In this document: positions 20,852 to 32,349 of the stretch, in pieces
Numbering within the stretch: position 1 is the stretch's first letter
How the letters are laid out: every line of letters starts with the position of its first letter
Assembly (NCBI RefSeq): GCF_921293095.1
Contig: NC_060254.1
Coordinates: 6,820,001-6,884,000, forward strand
Source: Ischnura elegans
Taxonomy: Eukaryota; Arthropoda; Insecta; Odonata; Coenagrionidae
DNA: 64,000 nt
Direction: 5' to 3'
Made by a program: the position numbers and the translations under genes
Notes under the pieces: model-generated
Databases searched by the model: none
The model's input: only the letters and a program-made list of their open reading frames with translations
Told to the model about the DNA's origin: nothing

Positions 20852-20886
20852 TTTGAGGTGAACGTCATTGGTGGTTCTGGTTGCAT

Positions 20887-21212
20887 GACTACCCCAGCAC
20901 TTTCTGCCGAAAAGGAACCTTATTCTCATAAACAAAAATCTACAACAAACTACCTCATAATATCAAATGTCTTCAACTTGCACCATTTAAGAATGCTCTG
21001 AAGAAATATTTACTGAGCAACAATTACTATAGCCTGAAGGATTTCATGTTGGACACTGATTAATTATTGTTCTTACGCTACTAAAACTTGTAACTATGTG
21101 TTCCTTTACCTCATTTATCGTAACTATTATCATTAGTTTTATTTTTTGATGACTTCCATTGACACCTGTGCATGTGATCTCTAGGAACAATAAAAAATTA
21201 TTATTATTGGTA
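20887..21212 (+). mobile_element. LINE 3' end, right copy (plus)
   Basis: Encodes the C-terminus TKIYNKLPHNIKCLQLAPFK (a frameshift just before), stop near 21061, then 3' sequence ending ATTATTATTATT. With the left copy it forms a long inverted repeat with about 35 bases between. Confidence 0.8.
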
Positions 21213-21260
21213 TTATCATTAGTGAGACACAGAGCAAATGTGACATTGGCAAATGTGCAT

Positions 21261-23797
21261 TAGGCCGGCCCTTATTTTTCATAATTGCGAAAAGTTATGT
21301 TTTCCTGGTCTCAAAATGATCCAAATGAGGTTTATATTCACGTTTTAAAATGTGGTTACTTTAAAATAACGGCAACCCGTGCCCCAAGGGCCCTAAGTAC
21401 TAAGGACCCTTAATTGAGTTTTTTGGGGTCGAAAAAGTGCTATTCCTATGTAAAACGTAAAAGTAAAGCCCTTTAGGGCCAATTTTCTGTTTGTTTTGAC
21501 CTATCTCTAAGCGTTTAGGGGATATCGTCCGTCTTAATGCAGTCCCCCCCAGGGCGCCTCCCCGCACCGCGGTGCCACTGAGGTACGGCCCGCACCACTT
21601 ACTACAGACTTCCCCTCAACCCCCTCCCCTCCCTCGGCAAGACTTTGCTCCTGATGACAATATTTACATGCTAGTGGTACAGTATTGGATAGGTTGTCCT
21701 CTTGTGTAATGATTAATGTTGTTAAAGCCTATAATGTCAATTTTAACCCTTCAACGCCGTCCTTTGCACTGGGTACCGACCCCTTAAATCTTAATTTTTT
21801 GCCGCCTTACGGCCGCGAACCATTCCAGCAGGCTTTGTTCCAAAGTCCTCCTTATGTAAAAAATATTATAAGCATGCGATACAATTGTGTCGATGAATTA
21901 TAAAGGAATGAAGGGAATCAGCAGGGCTTCCAGTGCTCCAGCAGTAGATAGAAATATTCAAGGAAGAAGAAACGGGGTAGTCAGTTCACGGATGCAGATC
22001 ACTATGGAGAGATAGTTCTTGTGTATAGCGTACAAAGGTTAGAAGGTGCTAAGTTTTTTAGGATGTAAGGAGAAAAGTGGTGAAATAAATACTTTATCAT
22101 GAACTTGACGTTCATTTTAAGAATAGACCAACAAGGAAAGACATGTAAACAAGAATAAATCCATGCATTGAACTGGTTGGAAAAAAAGTGAAGAAATACT
22201 CAGCTCAAATTTACCTACAGTGAGAGAAGTACTGTGTGTTTTCTTTATCACCTAATGGGTTCGAAATTTGTAAGACTTAGTGCGAGAAAAACCGTGAGAA
22301 ATGCGTCTCATACATGGTACAAAACTAGAATTCCTGTTATTACGGAAAATAAGGCGATTGAAAAGTGAGAAAATGACGCAAAGAATGGATGAACGTGCAA
22401 CGACATAAAGAGAGCACGAACTACAGTAGAGATGAAGAGAAGAGAATCTTTCGTAACAAAACTTGATGATACGTTTAAAATTTCAAGGAGCGGTACCATT
22501 GAATTTATGACGCACGAGGAGGAAAGTGCAGTTAATCTCACGGATAAATGTGCTTGGGCTGAAGAAATTAAGTTCTTACGCACATAAAGAGGAGAACGAA
22601 ATGCAGTTATTGGTTGAATAGATTTCAATATATTCAAGAAGGAAGGAAAAGATGTGGTTATCCGCACCATGTGCTGCATTAGCTTCCAACAGTGACCCGC
22701 AGTTCATAAAAAGACTTGTTAATTACGAAAGTGTTAGCCTGGATATAGCGAAAGCAGCACAAAAGAGGTTTTCAAACCACTTGTGGTACATGAGTGAGGA
22801 GTTGGTAGGCCTGTCATTTTTTGACGGCTCCATTTCTAGGCGTGAAAAGAAAAACGTGATACGCCGTATGTGGTCATGTAAAGGAAAATATGATCCACCG
22901 AAGAAGGCATTCTATAAACATAAAGACATGGCTAAGGTATCTATACCAAATTTTGTCACTACTAATTCGAGAAAGCTATTTAATGCATTGTAAAGATGCA
23001 TTGCATTTTATAATGCGCACATTCGAGAATGGGATGAACATACAACAACGATTTGCAAATTATTCGGGGTCATCAAGTGGGAAATGATAGCGCAGCGAGA
23101 GGGGTGAAACTGATTCAAGATTTTTAGGCAGTCACGTTGAGGGAAAAGGGCTTTCAAAATTTATTACTAAGTGTGACTTTTCATCGCAATACAACCCTTA
23201 CGTGCGGAAAGGCACATTAATTGCCAAACATGGGATGTCAGTGAAAAATTAGAAATACAATGAAAATGTATTTTATTTTGGATAATGTACCGAAATTCAT
23301 CGACAGAGTGAAAATAAATTGGTCTCTTGGATTGGAAGTATTGTTATGGCAATTAAATTCTTTCTAAGGTAAGCACATTTCTTCAGAGGCTAGATCTTGC
23401 CAGTGTGAGCAAAGTCTTTGCCGAGGGCGTGGAGGGGGTTGAGGGGAAGTCTGTAGTAAGTGGTGCGGGCCGTACCTCAGCGGCGCCGCGGTGCGGGGAG
23501 GCGCCCTGGGGGGGACTGCATTAAGACGGACGATATCCCCTAAACGCTTAGAGATAGGTCAAAACAAACAGAAAATTGGCCTCAAAGAACTTTACTTTTA
23601 CGTTTTACATAGGAATAGCACTTTTTCGACCCCAAAAAACTCAATTAAGGGTCCTTAGTACTTAGGGCCCTTGGGGCACGGGTTGCCGTTATTTTAAAGT
23701 AACCACATTTTAACACGTGAATATAAACCTCATTTGGATCATTTTGAGACCAGGAAAACATAACTTTTCGCAATTATGAAAAATAAGGGCTGGCCTA
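21261..23797. mobile_element. hAT-like element with about 392-bp inverted termini
   Basis: A 2537-bp element starting TAGGCCGGCCCTTATTTTTC and ending with the complement of TAGGCCAGCCCTTATTTTTC, flanked by perfect 8-bp duplications ATGTGCAT (21253-21260 and 23798-23805). The inverted ends (21261 to about 21652, and about 23406 to 23797) are almost identical apart from scattered changes, so the copy is young. The 8-bp duplication suggests hAT, but hAT ends are normally short; termini this long are unusual. The interior carries a protein relic (22400-23130). Confidence 0.85.
22400..23130 (+). pseudogene. Relic of an element-borne protein of unknown function
   Basis: Collinear fragments: KRRESFVTKLDDTF (near 22434-22475), the open frame 22652-22993 with KRFSNHLWYMSEELVGLSFF, and GNDSAARGVKLIQDF (near 23080-23124). 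I recall a repeat-associated arthropod/cnidarian family without an established function that shows these blocks in this order (FVTKLDDLF, SNHLWYLSEELV, NDxAERGVxLIQ). The match is from memory and needs a search. Stops (for example TAG after LIQDF) show it is broken. Confidence 0.5.
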
Positions 23798-23809
23798 ATG
23801 TGCATACTC

Positions 23810-24300
23810 GACACATCTATAATTATTGAAGGTAAATAAGTATCCAGTTCCAAATCGCTTTACAAGTGTCTTACCCAGGAGAAGATTGAGGGTAATCTGA
23901 GGATTGCTGAGGCCCAGGAAAGAATGAAAAGCCATTCTGGCCTCCTGTCCCCAGAATGATTGAAAGGCTTATTTACCTGCACAAAACTTAGCTGAAGAAA
24001 TAGGTATAATAATGGGGTTTAGATGGAAAACCTGCCAAGGTAAGATTACTGATGGGAAATACTGGGTTTGACTACGCAGATGTTACCACCCAGTGAAAAC
24101 TTGTTTGCCCCTGAATGTGCAGAAGTGGAGCGATCAGTGGATGGGAAGAGTGAGTGCCTTTTGAGGGAGAATTGTGGGTGGGCGGCTAGTCGGATTCATG
24201 CTCACCCATGAATTTCATGTAATCTTACCAGTGCGGACGTCTAATCCAACAGCTGTAACCGAGGTTTAACCAACGAAATTGGATGTTTGAAGTATTCTAA
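23810..24300. other. No recognised feature
   Basis: Unique-looking sequence between the hAT-like element and a MITE; no supported frame or repeat. Confidence 0.4.
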
Positions 24301-24309
24301 TGTGTATCT

Positions 24310-24569
24310 CATCGGCGTACCCAGCGAGGGGCAGCTGTTCCCCCCCCCCCCCCCCTAGAAGCAGAAAAGGTCTTTAAGAAAACTCAGTAGTCAATTGGAA
24401 TAAAAGTATTCAACAAATTGTCTTTAAACCCACGAAAAATGATATGTATTAGTATAAGATATGTAACTAAAATAAAACTATTGTTCAAGGAAATGATCTC
24501 ATAAACTGATGTCACAACTTGGCTTGGCCTCCACCCCCCCCCAGTTATGATCCTGCGGGTACGCCCTTC
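24310..24569. mobile_element. hAT-type MITE, GGCGTACCC family, copy 1
   Basis: Starts CATCGGCGTACCCAG and ends with the complement of GAAGGGCGTACCC, flanked by GTGTATCT at 24302-24309 and 24570-24577. The body (a C run, then CTTTAAGAAAACTCAGTAG and AGATATGTAACTAAAATAAA) matches 44091-44358. A third, inversely oriented copy is at 30468-30718. Confidence 0.85.
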
Positions 24570-24712
24570 GTGTATCTAGTTTAAGAATTCAATGAATGAG
24601 GAAAGCAAAGTAAATAAGCAGCCAATACCTGCAGCGACGGTGGAGTTTTCCAGTCGTCTCATTATATTATTGATGTAATATTATCGTGCAAGCAGTTTGA
24701 AAAAATATGATG

Positions 24713-24763
24713 GTATATTTTCGAGTAATTATGCGTTTATGATTGTATATTTTCGAGTAATTA
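24713..24763. repeat. Short tandem duplication
   Basis: GTATATTTTCGAGTAATTA occurs twice with a 32-base period (24713-24731, 24745-24763). Confidence 0.8.
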
Positions 24764-25250
24764 GTATTTATGAAAACGCTTTGTTTGCGAGGGTTACTTA
24801 CTTAATTTGGTTTAAATGTAAACATCATTTATATGTTGGAATTAACACCACACTCAATCGTAATGCTTTTTTCAATCCGAAAATAATCCAAACTGAATTA
24901 CTATGAATTTAAAATACAAAAATAGTTTGTGGAAAATTGATGAAAACATGGAATGAATATCTTTGATAGACTTTCCGAGATTGAATGTTAATAACAAAAT
25001 TTCAATGAGCTACCGAGCCGATGTAATGCCAAATTCGAAAGCCACCAAAGCTTAGAAGGACATCTATCGACTAAACTTTTTGACACGGTCGAACAAATGC
25101 CAACCGTTATCGTTCTTAATCCTCAACATCGATAATCGTGGAACTACAGGGGGTTGGTAAGGATTCCTTCCTTAATTACATTGTCTGTTTTTTTTCTCTG
25201 CTGAAGTTTTGGATAATTATTGGAAACTGTGATAATTTTAGCTCTGTGAT

Positions 25251-25706
25251 ATGGCCGCTTTACCGAGGAGAATCATTAAAGAAACGCAGCGTTTGATGCA
25301 GGAACCTGTTCCTGGCATTAGCGCGGTTCCAGATGAGAGTAATGCACGGTACTTCCATGTGATTGTCACCGGCCCTGAAGATTCTCCTTTTGAAGGGGGA
25401 CTGTTCAAACTGGAGTTGTTCTTGCCGGAAGATTATCCAATGTCAGCCCCAAAGGTCCGTTTCATTACCAAAATATACCATCCAAATATTGATAGACTCG
25501 GGAGAATTTGTCTAGACATTTTAAAAGATAAGTGGAGTCCAGCTCTTCAAATTAGAACGGTGCTACTTTCGATCCAAGCCCTCCTCAGTGCACCGAATCC
25601 AGATGATCCTTTGGCGAATGATGTTGCTGAATTGTGGAAGGTAAACGAGGCGGAGGCCATTCGAAATGCACGGGAGTGGACCAGGAGATACGCTATGGAC
25701 AACTGA
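25251..25706 (+). CDS. UBE2N: Ubiquitin-conjugating enzyme E2 N (Ubc13, bendless)
   Basis: Ubc13 is the E2 that, with a Uev1/Mms2 partner, builds K63-linked ubiquitin chains in DNA-damage tolerance and immune (IMD/TRAF-type) signalling; fly Bendless is the same protein. The 151-codon frame is complete and intact, as long as insect Bendless. The UBC fold shows HPN at residues 77-79, catalytic Cys87 in [15 protein letters not shown], Met64 in the E3 contact region, and [15 protein letters not shown]. It starts [15 protein letters not shown] and ends RRYAMDN. The coding region has no intron. An intronless copy could be an old retrogene, but no poly(A) tract or flanking duplication is evident, the sequence is unbroken, and a long AT-rich 3' region follows, so I take it as the functional gene. 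ATG context is GATATGG; the next in-frame ATG (residue 16) would remove conserved residues. Confidence 0.95.
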   Translation: MAALPRRIIKETQRLMQEPVPGISAVPDESNARYFHVIVTGPEDSPFEGGLFKLELFLPEDYPMSAPKVRFITKIYHPNIDRLGRICLDILKDKWSPALQIRTVLLSIQALLSAPNPDDPLANDVAELWKVNEAEAIRNAREWTRRYAMDN

Positions 25707-26972
25707 AAATAAACTGCTCAAGAAATTCCTAATATGTGAACGTGAAAGGAATGTGTCCAGTATCGTGTTTATTTCCAACACCAGATATGTTTAGCTGGTT
25801 TGGATTGTTTGAAGAAGGCTTTGAGATGTGGACTGAGTGATTGACCATTCATATATTCTCCTTCAGCTATGTCTTGTATCACCGAGTGCAGTAAGTTTTA
25901 ATGCTGTAACTTTTTTAAGCAAAAGGTAATGTCTGCAAATACGCATTTTAGTTGAAAATGCAATTGTATCTGTTAAGAAATACTTTTAGAATAGGTGTGA
26001 AATGTCGCCTTCCAGAAAATGTTTATAGAGTGTACTTCGTTATTTTCATTCTATTATGAAAGACCCATGTTATAATGCGCATGTTGTTTTGGAAATTCTA
26101 AGCCTAAGTTCTTATGGAGTACATGGAATAAGTTTGTTAGGTTTATTTCAAGCTGAAAAATAAGTGTAACGTCTCATCCCTGATGACATGATGTGGCCGT
26201 TTAAGTTTCTGTAGTTAACTATGAAAGCTTAACTTTAAATGTTACTTACAATTTTACCTCTTAGTGGCTAGTTGGTATGTCATTATCCTTTCTCGTCATT
26301 CTGCTTTATGGCTTGTTTTATAAAACTTAATATAATCACGTGCGTCGTGGCTGGTTGTGCACTTATCCATTTCCGTAAATTTAGTCCCAGAAGTTTTATC
26401 CTCACCAACAAATTCGTTGCTGGCATTTGCCTTGTATTTATCGCTGGAAGTAATAAACATGTTCAATAATGTTTGCTGAGCTTATTTCTGCCTCCGGCGG
26501 AGCCGTGTTTGGGCTTGTCAAAGAACCATTAATTACCTCCTCTAAACCGTTCATGGTAACATCGTTTGTTTGGCGTTAATGTCTCTTTGTATAAAAATTA
26601 GCTTGCTGGAAGAGCGGTGGAAAAGGGTTTTGAGGGAGGCATGCCATGTAGTTGTCGCGTATTATTTTTTGTGCCTTATCTCTAGGAATTTTCCATGTAT
26701 ATGATTTCGAATGTTTAATTATTGTGGTTCTTTAGTGGCTTATATTTTGTGCAAATATCCGGAAATCAAAAGTTATTATATTTTCCTAGCGATCGAAAGT
26801 ATCAGCCTCACCGTAGAGGACGGGTGTATGATTTGTGTCACATAAATTCCGACTCGTGGCCGTTGCTGATACTCTGTGTTATCAATATATAATTACTATG
26901 CAAGAATCATGATGTGAACGATTTTTGTGAACATGTAAAAGTTGTGAGTAAATTCGCATTTGCAGGTGAACT

Positions 26973-26978
26973 AATAAA
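26973..26978 (+). promoter_or_regulatory. Possible UBE2N poly(A) signal
   Basis: AATAAA about 1.27 kb after the UBE2N stop, followed by T/G-rich sequence. A second AATAAA after pyrimidine-rich sequence is at 29754-29759. Which is used cannot be told from sequence. Confidence 0.35.
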
Positions 26979-28399
26979 TATGTTTACTGATAGAGAACGT
27001 GTATTATTTTATGACCTTCGTTCATTATTTTAGTAAACACCCTCGCCAATGTTATGAATAAGGTTGGAATGTGAGTTTGACTTGCGAATTTAGTTAGGGG
27101 TGTGACAGGGAATGTGAATGATGTAACACAGGGCTTGGTAAATCCTCGGTCGCGGTGGGAGCTCTAATTCAATTTTTGGAATTGGCTAAATCGTCGAGGT
27201 GAGATTACTTTAGCGTTTTACGTTTGGCAGTGTTTTCTCCCGAATTGGTGTTGGTGCCCCCTTGTTTATTGAATTATTTATTGCTCGTAAATCCCCTTGA
27301 TGTGATCCGCGGCGATCCATTTCGAGAGAATTCGCAGTTATTTTCCTTAATCATTGTCTAATTGTGTAACCTGTCGATAAGATGTGTGTATTTTACGCGA
27401 TAGTTTGTTATTATTATACATCCATCATAAAATATTTGCGTTTTTCATTAAATCCTTATGTAATGCAACCGCCTGAATTCAATCATAAAGGGAATGAGTG
27501 GATTAGATAATTAAAGTGAAGACTCTCTGCATGGCAAAATACTCCGTTTATTTGTGCTTGTGTAATAGCTCACGAAATCGTTATAATTCGCGACTACAGT
27601 GTTAATTTTCCTCTCTTTATTATACAATTGAGTTTGGGTAATATTAATTGAAGCCTTAAGTTCTAAGCGGTGTTCATATTTTGCTCTGATTTCAACGATC
27701 CTTTAATAGTGTCAACTGATTAAATATGCTAGCATTTGCATTATGCTGACATCCTCTGTATCAAAATTATCCTCATCATTCATGGGTATATTTGATGGTA
27801 ATATATTTTGGGGTACTGCATTATTTGAGTTGCACACCTCTTGCTGTATATAGATATAACTTAAGCAGAATATGATTATGAGATCCTCAGAGGAAAGTAT
27901 ATATCGAGAGAAAAATTGTTACGTATTATTGGAATTGCTTATGAAAAATGAAGATAATATCCCTGAAATCCATTTTTATCATTATTTTTTTTAAACCCCT
28001 GAAATGCAACCAGCTAATTTTGCTGAAATGAAAAAGTGAGGTGATGATTATAATTCTTTTACAAAATTATTCATCTATGCCTTTAGTTTAATCCTAAATA
28101 CATATGCTTTAAGCAAGAGTCAATGTCATCTTCATGGTTGATCCAAGTGTATGATAGTGATGATTTCATATTGGATTTAAAGAACCATGTTAGGCTATCG
28201 AACTTTTGTATGTCTAAGAATGTTCAAAGAAAATGTAATGTCTCCTAGAGTTTATTTTGGCACCATCAGCGTTGCATTGCTTTAATTAGGGCTGTGGAAG
28301 AGAATGAAGAATTAGGATGGGATGGGGAAGTGGGTGTTGATCTCACTGTAGACGGCCCTGGTTGCTTTCGTAGCAGCGAGGGTATTACCCTATCCCGGA

Positions 28400-28870
28400 G
28401 GCATCGACGGGCTCCTATCATGGCGGTGCCTCTCATCCTTTTTCCTTCCCATTCCACTCCCCTCCCAGGAAGTGCGGGGGTGTATCAGTAGTATTACTGG
28501 TTCCTGGCTCCGGTGTGTTGTCACTTGAAAGAACAATCTTCTAAGAACCTCCCTTGGGATCTCATTCTTGTGGAAGGCAGGGATTCTACATTGAGTTCAT
28601 AGGATTGTTCTTCCTCTTAGAGTAATCTTTCATTTCTGTAGGCACATTAAATCTGGTTTTGTTTGTGGTAGGTCGTGTCACCTTAGTGATTCTCTCATCC
28701 CACCCTTCCACTCCTCCCCTATTGCGGCGATGCCTCTTTTCCTTTCCTATCCACCCCCCTCCTAAGGTGACCGGGCAAATAAATCTTCAGAACTTGGTTC
28801 CTGGTCCTCATAGTTGTAACCTCAAGGGGCCGTGTGGTGATCAGTAGTGCATTGGAAATTGAGTCACATA
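28400..28870. repeat. Diverged direct duplication
   Basis: About 28405-28560 and 28720-28860 share blocks (ATTGCGGCGATGCCTCTTTT versus ATGGCGGTGCCTCTCATCCT, then CCAYYCCMCTCCC and TTGGTTCCTGG). Period about 320 bases, strongly diverged. Confidence 0.45.
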
Positions 28871-29929
28871 CATTTTATGAAAGAGATAGAGGAGAATTAA
28901 TTAAAGTATGGATGAAACCAATGATGCACTTCTCTTGTGCTCTTGACTTCTTTGATTCAAGTGCAACTTATTGACTTATACTTTTACTTTCTGATCCTCC
29001 ATCTCAGACCTTTTTTCTTCTAATCTTTCTATTATTTTTTTTTGCACCTTTTCCAATCCCTTGAGTACCTATCCCACGAACCCTTTCCATACTTTTCTAT
29101 GAAAATTAGGTTATGTCTTGCACCGTTATGCTTTTCACCAGCAGAGACTGCTACTGGATTTGGCATGGTACCTACCTGACCATTACCTTCCCTGAAGGGA
29201 TTGTCCTCAATCCCCTCCAGAGTTATAAGGTATACTTTCTAGGTGCTGGGCTTAAAATGCCTGTGGCCACCAAAGACACATGCACATTTCGTAACGTTAA
29301 CTTCTCTCTCTGTCTCGCTACTCGCCCTCCCCCTTCAGCAAACCCCACTGCACAGTCTCTCTCATTTAAGGCCCTCCCTCTTGCTTTGCTGCAAAGATAT
29401 TTTTAACTGGGTGTAGTTGCACAAAGTTATCGCAGTTGACACAAATGATAATTTTTGTTGTCATTGTATTATGTTCCACTTCATGCCCTTATATCATTGA
29501 TTATTTTAGCAACTTGTGATGCCCCTCGACATGCAAGTTCATTCCGGTGGGGTATTGAGGAGCTAATGGGAAGTGAACTTTGATGCTCCAATCGCAATAT
29601 GATGGCAAAGATGATGACAAATACATGATACATAATCTGCCCACTTATTTACCTTCTGATTTTTGGCTTCTTCCACTTCACCTTTGTCCTTGTCCATTTT
29701 GTGCTGTTTTTCCTATTTCTTTCTTTCTTTCCCCTACTGTCATAACAGTTGCCAATAAAGTATAAACACGAATAAAAGTATGTCATTTTATTACTTTTCC
29801 TAATTTTATGAAAGGAAAATATGTACCAGACAATTTTCTTTCACCAGCGACTCTGGGTTCAAAAAATTTTTCTCATTCCTCCTTAAACCGCTGACCGGAC
29901 AAAATGACGGCTATATATTTAGGCTCTGA

Positions 29930-32345
29930 ACATGTCATCGCTGATTGCATAAGTTTTTTGATTTTTCCGTGGAATCTTTGAGACATTTATTTTCCTCGTT
30001 CTAGAACCTATAATGCAAATTTTACAGGTAATACAATTTTCCCTTGTCCAACGTAACAGTGGCAGAATTCACGTTTATTTGTCTTGGCAAAGTAAGAGCA
30101 AATCAAAGAGACATCCTAGCAACCTTGAGCACTCCTTGCAACTTTGAGTTTACCACTCTATGATTTCACCTTTGTAGCATTCAACACTGCCTATTTTTTA
30201 TAAGGTAGTACATTTGAATGAGCACACGCTAAAACTAGGCACTACTTAGTCCGGAAAATGACACTTTTCCATCTCATACAAAGTTATTCATAGCAGTGCT
30301 GACTACTCTTTGGTCATAATTTTCATTGTTGTTGATAAAATTTAGGTATACGCTCATTCTCATAAGGATTCTTTGAACGTTACTTTTTATTTATTCAATG
30401 TATCAGTAAATGCCATCATTATATAATAGCGCACCAAGTGTTTATTCAATGATGGAAATGCGGCATTCAAGGGCGTACCCAGGATCAAAACTAGAGGGGG
30501 CAAGCCGCGGTCGTTCAAGATATAACACAGATAAGGTTAAGAAACCAAAATTTCAAGAAAATTATAGCCACCTTAAATTACATATTTTATACTAATGTCA
30601 CTTTTCTTGGATTAAAAGAATATTTTTTCAAAAATTTTATTTTGAACTAAATTTACTTAAGCTTCCTTAGGGGGGGCAGCTGCTGATAAAATTTAGGGTA
30701 CGGTTGGGTACGCCCATGGCGGCATTGACTGGCTACAAACGTGCTGCTGCTCATGAGCTTCATTCCCAACCCGGCGAGGGCCCTCTTCCTAGGAAATTTC
30801 ACGAATAGCAGCCAGAGCTATCGTTAACTACTATAATATTTAATTGAAACTGCATTCACTCCATTAATGTTCGTTGATGAGAGTTAACAGGATCATTCAA
30901 AGGCTGAAAGATTTGCCGAAGGATGCACAGGAAGAGGATACAGTGGACATGCAGAAGTGTTGACTGTGCATTCTTCCGGTGATGAACCCACTAATGCTCA
31001 TCATCGCTCTTCATCTTTCCACTGACTTCAGGTATGGTACAACTCAGGTTTATGCCTCAGAGAGATGCTTTCATATTTGGCAATAAATTGATAGGAGAGG
31101 ATTGGTGAGTGAACTGTGCAAGTTGTTTCCTCCCATAATGGAGGCAGCAATTCGTAGCAAAATTTACTGAAGGCATCCCAAGGCCCATCTTCTTATGCCC
31201 TACAATTTGTCTGTAAGGAATGCCACAGCAGTGCTTGGAAATTACTTTTTGATGAAAGAATGTTAAAACATATTCAGAAATGCACAGTTGCTGAGGTATA
31301 AGGACAACTGGAAAATGATAATTGGAGTCTAACCTTAATAGTTCTCCTTAATGTTGGAGGTTCTCTCTGTGTCAGAACCGTAGAGCTTAATGAACACTGG
31401 TCAGCGAAATGGGGACCACCGATATTTGGTGATACTATGGGCAGAAACAGATTTCGAGAAATTATGAGGCTCAACATGAAATTCACAAGAGCTCGTCATT
31501 TGAAATCCAAGAGGTCAACCTTAATATCAGAGATATGGAGTAGTTACATTGAAAATAGTAAATTGTTACGAATTTGGGGCATATCTTACTGTTGATGGAC
31601 AGTTATTTCCATCAAAAGCAATAATAGGTTCATTCAATACATGGATTGTAAACTGGATAAGTTTTGGCATAAATATTTTGGCTTCTTGCAGATTTTGAGT
31701 ACAAATATGTTTGTAATAGTTTCCCATACCTTGGTAAAGATGATACATGTCCTAATGATATTTCTCTGTCAGAGCATGTGGTAATAATGCTGGCTGAGCT
31801 GTTCTGGAAAATGAAACGGAACTTTACCACATATTTATTTCACATCCGTCAAACTAGCCCAAAGATTAAAGGAGGCAGGCACAACTCTTGTTGGGACAGT
31901 AAACAGAATACTACGAAAAATACCCCAAATTGCCAAAAATTCACATTTTTAGCTGTATGACACCAAACTTCTTAAGAAGGATGATATGACTTTAACAATA
32001 TTTCTGGAAAAAGTTTAAAAAAAATGTATTGGTCCGGAGTACTCTACACCCTTCCATTGACATTTTGCCAGCAGAGATGAAACTCTCCAAGTCAGTTAAG
32101 TTTTACAACACAACAAAATGTGGCGTTGATGTAGAGGTCTCTGCAGCATGAAAATACTCCAAAAGATCTGCCAGAAGGCGTAGGCCATTGCATATTTTCA
32201 AAAATATTCTAGAGCTATGCAGCATAAGTGCGTGGATTCTCTTTAAAGAAGTTACAAAAGAGAGGATTTCAAGAAGAAACTTCCTACTAAAGCTTGCAAA
32301 TGAGCTCAGATCTGATTACATGACATTTCGTCTAAGTACCCAGGT
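29930..32345 (+). pseudogene. piggyBac-like (PGBD) transposase relic B
   Basis: Second copy of the family at 8790-13190. 29950-30900: 5' non-coding part matching relic A, interrupted by a MITE. 31380-31490: HWSAKWGPPIFGDTMGRNRF, REIMRLNMKFTRARH. 31585-31700: DGQLFPSKA and KLDKF, the core containing the first catalytic Asp region. 31750-31850: FPYLGKDDTCPNDISLSEHV. 32190-32325: the C-terminal SAWILFKEVTKERISRRNF. The pieces are in order but with many frameshifts and stops, so it is inactive. TTAA sites at 29885 and 33006 are possible ends, but the flanking sequences do not make a clear inverted repeat. Confidence 0.85.
30468..30718. mobile_element. hAT-type MITE, GGCGTACCC family, copy 2
   Basis: Starts CAAGGGCGTACCCAGGATC and ends with the complement of CATGGGCGTACCCAACC, flanked by GCGGCATT at 30460-30467 and 30719-30726. 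The same target sequence exists without the insert in relic A (AATGCAGCATCGCC, minus strand near 12690), so the insertion site is directly visible by comparison. Orientation is opposite to 24310-24569. Confidence 0.9.
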
Positions 32346-32349
32346 AAGT

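Larger units (their letters stand above)
25707..29880. other. UBE2N 3' region and repeat-poor intergenic DNA
   Basis: About 4 kb with no transposon ends or recognisable genes apart from the weak duplication at 28400-28870. Frames at 28266-28491, 28659-28847 and 29113-29406 are short and pyrimidine-rich and are not supported. The first 1.3 kb is probably UBE2N 3' untranslated sequence. Confidence 0.5.

Noticed and set aside
22308-22679. 123-codon minus frame inside the hAT-like element
   Set aside because: Shadow of the plus-strand protein relic, whose conserved blocks lie in the opposite strand.
24340-24355. Poly-C runs (also 18550 and 44310-44334) as regulatory or quadruplex sites
   Set aside because: They are internal to transposon families and more simply explained as element sequence.
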